Shown here piece after piece: positions 7,036 to 11,923 of a stretch of 11,923 bases of DNA. Location of the stretch: assembly GCA_029881835.1 (NCBI GenBank), contig JAOULV010000019.1, positions 1 through 11,923 on the forward strand, written 5' to 3'. This stretch comes from Rhodospirillaceae bacterium (GTDB taxonomy: Bacteria > Pseudomonadota > Alphaproteobacteria > Rhodospirillales > Magnetovibrionaceae). The notes beneath the pieces are model-generated. The model made no database searches. It had not been told where the DNA came from and was given only the letters and a program-made list of their open reading frames with translations. The number at the start of each line of letters is the position of its first letter. Positions within the stretch are counted from its first letter, which is position 1. Both the position numbers and the translations under genes were made by a program.

Positions 7036-7473
7036 ATGAACGACAATAAAAATGAAAATGACGATCTAATAGTGGGAATTTTGGAAAGCGTTAAAACGAT
7101 TGCCTTGGTTGGGGCATCAGCCAATTCATCGCGCCCATCGCACGGGGTTATGCAATACCTTCTGGCCAACGGATACACCGTTTATCCGGTAAACCCCGGC
7201 CTGGCGGGTGGCGAATTGTTGGGGCAAACCGTTTATGCGTCTATTGCGGATGTGCCGTCACCTTGCGATATGGTCGATATATTCCGCAAATCAGAAGATG
7301 CCGGAAAAGTATGCAGTGAAGCAATTGACCTTGCCCCGGAAAAAGGATTTCAGGTTATATGGATGCAGCTTGGCATATCAAACAATGCTGCGGCCGAACA
7401 GGCGCGCGATGCTGGAATGGTGGTAATCGAAGACAAGTGCGTTAAAATTGAGCACGATCGATTAATGCGCTAG
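7036..7473 (+). CDS. CoA-binding domain protein (YccU family)
   Basis: This 145-residue single-domain Rossmann-fold protein is of the CoA_binding_2/YccU type. Residues 19-37 contain the glycine-rich nucleotide loop IALVGASANSSRPSHGVM. YPVNPGLAGGELLGQTVY follows, then the DMVDIFR block and VIWMQLGI. The C-terminal DKCVKIEH matches the family DRCPKIEY-type motif. These proteins bind CoA or its derivatives, but no reaction is established for the stand-alone members. The gene is 6 bp downstream of the crotonase-family gene, so a joint role in acyl-CoA handling is a reasonable inference. No strong Shine-Dalgarno is visible; GGA at the end of the upstream gene may serve. Its stop lies 2 bp from the stop of the convergent MFS gene. 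Confidence 0.9.
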   Translation: MNDNKNENDDLIVGILESVKTIALVGASANSSRPSHGVMQYLLANGYTVYPVNPGLAGGELLGQTVYASIADVPSPCDMVDIFRKSEDAGKVCSEAIDLAPEKGFQVIWMQLGISNNAAAEQARDAGMVVIEDKCVKIEHDRLMR

Positions 7474-7475
7474 CT

Positions 7476-8672
7476 TTACTCTGCCGGCTGTAATATTTCT
7501 TTTGGTTTTTCCGCTGGAAGCAAAAACGCGGTAGCAAAACCAACCGTTGCAATTGACGCAAGCGTCACAAACAGCCAGAAAAACTCACCGGTTGATTCAA
7601 ATATTGCCGCTTCCATCAATACCGCCAGACCGCTAACCCCGAAAGCAAGAATAAATTTCAGGCCAAACGCAAGGCCGCGCCACTGTGCCGGGGCATAACG
7701 TGCGACAAGGCTGTTTTCTGCTGGTAGCGATGCCTGGTTTGCCGCGACCATGAATATAACAACAACCAACAACCCCGTGCCGCCCATGCTAGCGGCAAGA
7801 AGCATTACCGGTATTTGCGCAATAAAGCTTAGGATGTAAACCAATTTCAACGGGTAAATATCACAAAGACGCCCGGCGATAATTTGAAAACCCCCTGCCA
7901 CTATGTAAACCATGGCAACCATCACCGAGACACCCATAATGCCGTCGGCAAAAAGACCATCAAGGCGCAGCGAAAGCATTTTTGGAACGGCCGGGCTGGT
8001 TGCTTGATATATCATCCCGGTGCAAAGCATGGTAATTGACAAAACCATAATGGTGCGAATTATTTCGGACCTAGCAACGGGTGGTTGCGGGGACATGTCT
8101 TGTTTGATTTCGGTTATTTCACCGCGCCTTATCATTAAAATAAACATTATTCCGGTAAGTAAAATTACCCCGCCGGGAACAATAAATGCCGCGCGCCAGC
8201 TTATCATGTCGGTTAAAATACCGGCGCTAAGCGCCGCCACCGATGGGCCGATTGTGCCAAATACACCGTTTATGCCAAGCGCGGTTCCACGGTTAACCGC
8301 ATTTCTGACCAGCCAGGCAATGCCAACCGGATGATAAATTGAACCGAACAGTCCGGTAAGCGCCAAAAACAAAGCAAGCATAACTGGGCTGGTTGCAAAC
8401 CCGGTTAACATCATGGCCAAGCCCATGCCGATAAAATAAACCGACATCATACCGGTTGCGTTCCATTTATCGGAAATCCACCCCGCAAATGGTGCGCCAA
8501 CACCATAAAGAACGTTACCGGCAACAATAAGGCTTACGACCTCGCCATGGCTAAGGCCCATCTCGCTTTCAAGGGCAAGGGCGACCACAAAGAAAATTGG
8601 CGCAAACAGGTGTGCGTAAGTGTGCCCAAAAGACGAAAATATCAGTGATAGCCTGGCTGATTTTTTGCTCAC
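7476..8672 (-). CDS. MFS transporter, resembling the fosmidomycin-resistance (Fsr) type
   Basis: This 398-residue integral membrane protein has about 12 hydrophobic segments, the normal major facilitator size. Between the second and third segments lies GWISDKW, a degenerate form of the MFS motif A. A long cytoplasmic loop with charged residues (about 185-210) divides the two six-helix halves. The N terminus, with its FGHTYAHLFAPIFF stretch, and the HPVGIAWL motif recall Fsr-like exporters. The substrate cannot be read from sequence. The start is a GTG (8672) with GGAA upstream; no in-frame ATG precedes it. It lies 27 bp downstream of the HD-GYP regulator gene on the same strand with no terminator between, so cotranscription is likely. 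It is tail-to-tail with the CoA-binding gene. Confidence 0.85.
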   Translation of the reverse strand: MSKKSARLSLIFSSFGHTYAHLFAPIFFVVALALESEMGLSHGEVVSLIVAGNVLYGVGAPFAGWISDKWNATGMMSVYFIGMGLAMMLTGFATSPVMLALFLALTGLFGSIYHPVGIAWLVRNAVNRGTALGINGVFGTIGPSVAALSAGILTDMISWRAAFIVPGGVILLTGIMFILMIRRGEITEIKQDMSPQPPVARSEIIRTIMVLSITMLCTGMIYQATSPAVPKMLSLRLDGLFADGIMGVSVMVAMVYIVAGGFQIIAGRLCDIYPLKLVYILSFIAQIPVMLLAASMGGTGLLVVVIFMVAANQASLPAENSLVARYAPAQWRGLAFGLKFILAFGVSGLAVLMEAAIFESTGEFFWLFVTLASIATVGFATAFLLPAEKPKEILQPAE

Positions 8673-8699
8673 AATAATTCCAATGAATAAATTTAGGTT

Positions 8700-9785
8700 T
8701 TATTCTGCCGCGGCAGTATCGAAATTATCACGGTATTGGTCGCGAATATTACAGAGATCATCAATAAGTTTTAAAAATATCTCGACCAGTTCAGGATCAA
8801 AATGTTTTCCGGACTGTTCCTTAATAAGATCAACGGCCTTTTCTACTGGCCACGCCTCTTTGTATGGGCGTTCGCTGGTCAGGGCATCAAACACATCGGC
8901 CAGTGCGGTTATTCTGCCGACAAGCGGAATATCTTTTCCACTAAGCCCACGGGGATAACCGCTGCCGTCCCATTTTTCGTGATGGGTGAGCGCAACCTGC
9001 CTTGCCATTTCCATTAGGGGTGATGGATGATCACCAAGAATTTCAACGCCCATTTCTGCGTGGCGTTTCATTATTTCCCATTCATCGGCATCAAGCTTGC
9101 CGGGCTTGAGCAACACTGCGTCTGGTATACCTATTTTACCGACATCGTGCATGGGACTAGCATGCAAGATAAGCTCACAATCGACCTCGCTCATGCCTGC
9201 TTCGCGGGCGATTATCTGGCTCATCTTGCTCATCCGAATAACGTGCATACCGGTTTCGTTATCTTTGTATTCAGATGCGCGACCAAGGCATCTTACGACC
9301 TCAAGGCGGGTTTCCTGAATTTCTTTTGTTCGCTCAGTTACTTTTTGTTCCAGCTCATCATTTTGCATCAACATTTTTTTATGCAAAAGATGGGTTTCAA
9401 TCATGTTGCGAATGCGGGTAAGAACCTCAAGCCTATCAAACGGCTTGTGTAAAAAATCGCGCGAGCCAAAATCAAGCGCTTTTAATTTTGTTTCTTGGTC
9501 TGTTTGCGCGGTCAAAACCATTATATTGGGTGGCAGGGCCGAATCAATTTGTCGCAATTGCTCCATCACATCAAAACCGTCAAGATGCGGCATGCGAATA
9601 TCAAGCAAAACAAGGTCAAACGGAGATTCTTCGTAAAGTGATTTTACTTCGCGTGAATCGGTTATGCCGGTAACATCGGTGTAACCAGAGCCTTCCAATA
9701 GCTTTTTTAGCAAAACAACGTTGGTAAGGTTGTCATCGACAACTAAAATTCGCGAACTAATTATTTCTTCAGATAAACTGTTCAT
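8700..9785 (-). CDS. Response regulator with HD-GYP cyclic-di-GMP phosphodiesterase output domain (RpfG type)
   Basis: This 361-residue cytosolic protein has an N-terminal receiver domain (about 11-130) with the acidic pair Asp17/Asp18, phosphoacceptor Asp62 in LLDIRMP, Thr92 and Lys114. A coiled-coil linker (about 133-165, ELEQKVTERTKEIQ) follows. The HD-GYP domain (about 165-345) carries Glu177, His181, the HD pair His213-Asp214 with Lys217, His242, His268-His269, GYP at 276-278 and Asp297. This matches the full metal-ligand pattern of trinuclear HD-GYP enzymes, so hydrolysis of cyclic di-GMP under phosphorylation control is expected. A cognate kinase may be the divergent hybrid kinase gene; that is inference. 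It is followed by the MFS gene. The ATG at 9785 has a GGTGG about 10 bp upstream, directly abutting a small hairpin. Confidence 0.95.
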   Translation of the reverse strand: MNSLSEEIISSRILVVDDNLTNVVLLKKLLEGSGYTDVTGITDSREVKSLYEESPFDLVLLDIRMPHLDGFDVMEQLRQIDSALPPNIMVLTAQTDQETKLKALDFGSRDFLHKPFDRLEVLTRIRNMIETHLLHKKMLMQNDELEQKVTERTKEIQETRLEVVRCLGRASEYKDNETGMHVIRMSKMSQIIAREAGMSEVDCELILHASPMHDVGKIGIPDAVLLKPGKLDADEWEIMKRHAEMGVEILGDHPSPLMEMARQVALTHHEKWDGSGYPRGLSGKDIPLVGRITALADVFDALTSERPYKEAWPVEKAVDLIKEQSGKHFDPELVEIFLKLIDDLCNIRDQYRDNFDTAAAE

Positions 9786-9800
9786 TCTTTGGTATCCACC

Positions 9801-9818
9801 AATACGTTCCGGCGTATT
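9801..9818 (-). promoter_or_regulatory. Small hairpin abutting the HD-GYP gene's ribosome-binding site
   Basis: AATACG (9801-9806) and CGTATT (9813-9818) form a perfect 6-bp inverted repeat with a 6-nt loop. On the minus strand its 3' edge touches the GGTGG that likely serves as Shine-Dalgarno for the HD-GYP gene. It could be an operator or a translational control element. Confidence 0.4.
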
Positions 9819-9828
9819 ATTTAATTAT

Positions 9829-9859
9829 AATATATTGATAATATTTATCAGATATTCAA
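9829..9859 (-). promoter_or_regulatory. Candidate HD-GYP gene promoter with a dyad in its spacer
   Basis: On the minus strand TTGAAT (9859 to 9854) and TATATT (9834 to 9829) are 19 bp apart. The spacer contains a perfect 15-bp dyad, TGATAATATTTATCA (9836-9850), nearly centred. A 19-bp spacer is longer than optimal for sigma-70. In such AT-rich DNA the match may be partly chance. Confidence 0.35.
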
Positions 9860-9926
9860 CCGACCTTGTGAAAAAAACTTCCATCATATCATTGTTTCGG
9901 TCACAGCCCACATCATTGCGCGAAAA

Positions 9927-9948
9927 TAATGATTACATAATGATTACA
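9927..9948. repeat. Two tandem 11-bp repeats (TAATGATTACA)
   Basis: TAATGATTACA occurs at 9927-9937 and again at 9938-9948, with no gap. Each unit contains TAATGATTA, a dyad around a central base. The 11-bp period places both units on about the same face of the helix. A partial third copy, TAATGATT, lies at 10145-10152. Confidence 0.6.
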
Positions 9949-10051
9949 GTGGTATTCCCTGATATACTTTGCCGCCTAAATAGTATTGCTAATTTTTTGC
10001 TTAATATAGGGATTGCGCCCCAGAAATACACCACCACTTTAAGAGTAAATT

Positions 10052-10065
10052 CAATTGGCAATTGG
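10052..10065. repeat. Two tandem 7-bp repeats (CAATTGG)
   Basis: CAATTGG occurs at 10052-10058 and 10059-10065. Each copy includes the palindrome CAATTG. Its role is unknown. Confidence 0.45.
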
Positions 10066-10119
10066 TCAATAAATTAAAATATTTACATTTTATTTAATTA
10101 TTACAGTTAGTTAAATCAG

Positions 10120-10159
10120 TTGATAATTTGGTAATATACACTAATAATGATTTGCAAAT
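10120..10159 (+). promoter_or_regulatory. Candidate sigma-70-type promoter for the hybrid kinase, with an adjacent palindrome
   Basis: TTGATA (10120-10125) and AATAAT (10143-10148) are separated by 17 bp. Each matches consensus at five of six positions. The perfect 10-bp palindrome ATTTGCAAAT (10150-10159) lies where the transcription start would fall. The leader would be about 60 nt. AAGG (10207-10210) lies 7 bp before the ATG. Confidence 0.5.
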
Positions 10160-10217
10160 TACCCAAAATGTTCCCATCTGCACCCATGATGCACCAAATA
10201 TTTTTTAAGGCCTTGAA

Positions 10218-11810
10218 ATGAATAATTCCACCACCCCATCTTCCGGGTCATTGAAAATATTGCTGGTCGAGGACAGCTCCACCTCTGCGATGCTGGTGCA
10301 TAATGTGCTTGAGGGCGGTGACGATGTTCACGGAAAATTCGCCCTAACCCACTGTAAAACCCTTGGTGAGGCCGTGAAATGCCTTAAAAAAGAGGAATTT
10401 GACCTTATCCTTCTTGATCTCACCTTGCCCGATTCATCCGGTCTGGAGACCCTTAGCCGGATGCGCACGGCGGTTCCAGATATTGCCGTTGTGGTACTAA
10501 CCGCGACGGATGATGAATCAATCGGGCTTGAGGCGCTACAGACCGGGGCGCAAGATTACCTGATAAAGGATGAAACCTACCCGAAATTGCTGAAACGTTC
10601 GGTTAGTTACGCCAGGGAAAGATTTTTAATTGAAAAATCCCTGCGCAATGCTCGTGATAAAGCGGATACAGCCAATAAGGCAAAATCTGATTTTCTTGCA
10701 TCCATGAGCCATGAATTCAGAACCCCGATGAATGCTATTTTGGGTTTTGGTCAGATGCTGACGTATAACAAGGCGTCGCCGCTGGACCCAACCCAACAAG
10801 AATACGTTGATATAATTTTGCGTTCGGGCGAGCACCTGCTCGACCTGATAAACGACACGCTTGATCTGGCCAAAATAGAGGCCGGAATGGCCGAAATAAC
10901 GCTAGAGCCAATAAATATTGCCGGCTTAATATCTGAATGCATTGACCTTGTATCGCCGCTGGCGAAAAAAAGATCGATCACCATAAGCACCAACGCCGCA
11001 GGTTCAGATTTTGGGCGGGTTCTTGCCGATGAAACAAGATTAAAACAAGTTTTAATCAATCTCTTTTCCAATGGAATTAAATACAACAATGAAAACGGCA
11101 GTCTAACCGTAACTGTAAAACAGGTTAATGGTGACTGGGTTCGGGTGGACGTAACCGACACGGGCAACGGCATTGCTAAAGAAAATTTTGAAAAAGTATT
11201 TGTCGCATTCGCAAGGCTGGAGGCGGAAAGTTCTGAAATAGAAGGAACCGGGGTTGGCCTTGCGGTTACCAAAGAACTGGTTGAGCGCATGGGCGGAACA
11301 ATTGGGCTTGAAAGCACCGTTGGCAAGGGCACTACATTTTGGATTGAAATGCCAACTGACACCACAGACAGTGCAGCCAAAAAAAGCGAAGGCAAGAAAT
11401 CGGGTTCAATGGATTATTCGGCCAAAGGTTATTCGCTTTTGTATGTTGAAGATAACCCCGCCAACAAAATGCTTATCGAAAAAGTTATAAGCCGGGTTGA
11501 GGGGGCAAAATTCATCTGGGCCGAAACTGCCGAAGAAGGCATCAAAATAGCGCAGGAAGAAAGCCCGGATATAATAATCATGGATATCAACTTGCCGGGA
11601 ATGAGCGGGATTGAGGCTCTTAAAATCCTTCAATCAATGGAAGAAACAAAACACATTCCGGTTATTGCCCTTTCCGCCAATGCCATGCCAAACGACATTG
11701 AGCGCGGCATGAAGGCTGGGTTTGTTCGCTACCTGACCAAACCGATTGATATAAATATGTTTCTCAAGTCGGTTGATGGCGCGCTAAAAACCGCAAATTG
11801 GTCAAATTAA
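10218..11810 (+). CDS. Soluble hybrid histidine kinase, REC-HisKA-HATPase_c-REC
   Basis: This 530-residue cytosolic sensor has no transmembrane segment. The first receiver domain (about 11-130) has Glu18/Asp19, phosphoacceptor Asp67 in LLDLTLP, Thr95 and Lys117. A helical linker leads to the HisKA domain, with H-box His165 in MSHEFRTPMNAI. The HATPase domain has the N box (NLFSNGIKYN, 281-290), G1 box DTGNG (314-318) and G2 box GTGVGLAV (343-350). A polar linker rich in Ser and Lys (about 380-402) precedes the second receiver domain (about 403-525), with Glu411/Asp412, Asp456 in IMDINLP and Lys508. An input receiver plus an output receiver suggests a relay node taking phosphate or signal from another protein. 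It is divergent from the REC-HD-GYP gene, a plausible partner. All catalytic residues look intact. The ATG has AAGG 7 bp upstream. Confidence 0.95.
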   Translation: MNNSTTPSSGSLKILLVEDSSTSAMLVHNVLEGGDDVHGKFALTHCKTLGEAVKCLKKEEFDLILLDLTLPDSSGLETLSRMRTAVPDIAVVVLTATDDESIGLEALQTGAQDYLIKDETYPKLLKRSVSYARERFLIEKSLRNARDKADTANKAKSDFLASMSHEFRTPMNAILGFGQMLTYNKASPLDPTQQEYVDIILRSGEHLLDLINDTLDLAKIEAGMAEITLEPINIAGLISECIDLVSPLAKKRSITISTNAAGSDFGRVLADETRLKQVLINLFSNGIKYNNENGSLTVTVKQVNGDWVRVDVTDTGNGIAKENFEKVFVAFARLEAESSEIEGTGVGLAVTKELVERMGGTIGLESTVGKGTTFWIEMPTDTTDSAAKKSEGKKSGSMDYSAKGYSLLYVEDNPANKMLIEKVISRVEGAKFIWAETAEEGIKIAQEESPDIIIMDINLPGMSGIEALKILQSMEETKHIPVIALSANAMPNDIERGMKAGFVRYLTKPIDINMFLKSVDGALKTANWSN

Positions 11811-11923
11811 GGGGGTTTTTGCCCCTGTGCGCGGGCGCATTCGCACCACAGCTATTTACCTGCTAACATGCTGTCATTGTAGGATTTATGCTATATAAAT
11901 TGATATGATGTCAGTCGGAATTA
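11811..11923. other. Region downstream of the hybrid kinase gene
   Basis: Just after the stop, GGGGG and GCCCC flank TTTTT, and then a set of short GC-rich half-dyads (GTGCG and CGCAC, 11827-11854) follows. Neither is followed by a T tract, so I do not call a terminator with confidence. The end of the window turns AT-rich (TATATAA near 11891) and may approach another promoter, but no gene is visible. Confidence 0.4.

Larger units (their letters stand above)
9786..10217. other. AT-rich divergent regulatory region between HD-GYP regulator and hybrid kinase
   Basis: These 432 bp are strongly AT-rich and hold several short dyads and tandem repeats, listed separately. Promoter-like elements point outward in both directions. 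An open plus-strand frame with a TTG start at 9721 runs to 10077. It overlaps the HD-GYP gene antisense and has no Shine-Dalgarno or recognisable family, so I do not call it. No RNA gene is recognised. Confidence 0.7.

Noticed and set aside
9836..9850. FNR-like box in the HD-GYP upstream dyad
   Set aside because: The TTGAT and ATCA halves are separated by seven bases, not the four of an FNR site.
9721..10077. 118-residue plus-strand open frame reaching into the AT-rich spacer
   Set aside because: It has a TTG start antisense to the HD-GYP gene, no Shine-Dalgarno, and a low-complexity hydrophobic and polar composition typical of AT-rich non-coding DNA.
10751..11395. 214-residue open frame on the minus strand
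   Set aside because: It is antisense to the clear hybrid kinase, rich in Ser, Val and Leu, without recognisable motifs or a good ribosome-binding site. It looks like a codon-bias shadow.
11811..11855. Rho-independent terminator after the hybrid kinase
   Set aside because: The candidate stems are short or overlapping and no T tract follows, so the call is not supported.
1..11923. Prophage, transposon, CRISPR or defence island
   Set aside because: No transposase, integrase, Cas or phage genes, no spaced direct repeats, and most genes are core housekeeping or signalling functions.

Overview
The window looks like an ordinary chromosomal segment of an alphaproteobacterium of intermediate GC content. 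The evidence is an alphaproteobacterial-type ParE, an rplM-rpsI-argC gene order that I recall from this class, a short type 2 ArgC, an N-terminally extended S9, and a soluble REC-HisKA-HATPase-REC hybrid kinase. The genus cannot be fixed from the sequence. I see no mobile element, CRISPR array, tRNA or rRNA.

Layout, left to right. The 3' part of parE (topoisomerase IV subunit B) runs off the left edge. It is followed 21 bp later by a TTG-started HI0933/BaiN-type flavoprotein on the same strand. Converging on these is a minus-strand block that reads, in transcription order, rplM, rpsI, argC, then a small Hanks-type kinase-like gene. rplM and rpsI are 5 bp apart. A GC-rich hairpin separates rpsI from argC, and 120 bp separate argC from the kinase gene. 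A 390-bp divergent region upstream of rplM holds a good sigma-70-like promoter for rplM. It also holds a terminator-like hairpin inside the expected rplM leader RNA.

On the plus strand next comes a two-gene unit: an ECHDC3-like crotonase-fold protein lacking both usual catalytic glutamates, and a YccU-type CoA-binding protein. It ends 2 bp from a convergent minus-strand pair, an HD-GYP response regulator followed by an MFS transporter of Fsr-like appearance. A 432-bp AT-rich divergent region then leads to the plus-strand hybrid histidine kinase.

The right-hand third is a plausible local signalling module. A REC-HD-GYP protein with an intact metal-ligand set probably degrades cyclic di-GMP. 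It is divergent from a cytosolic hybrid kinase with two receiver domains, and the region between them is rich in dyads and tandem repeats. The left two thirds are housekeeping: chromosome decatenation, translation and arginine biosynthesis.

I found no clearly new multi-gene system. The items most worth a second look are the rplM leader hairpin, the dyad-rich spacer between the two signalling genes, the motif-divergent mini-kinase beside argC, and the crotonase/CoA-binding pair.
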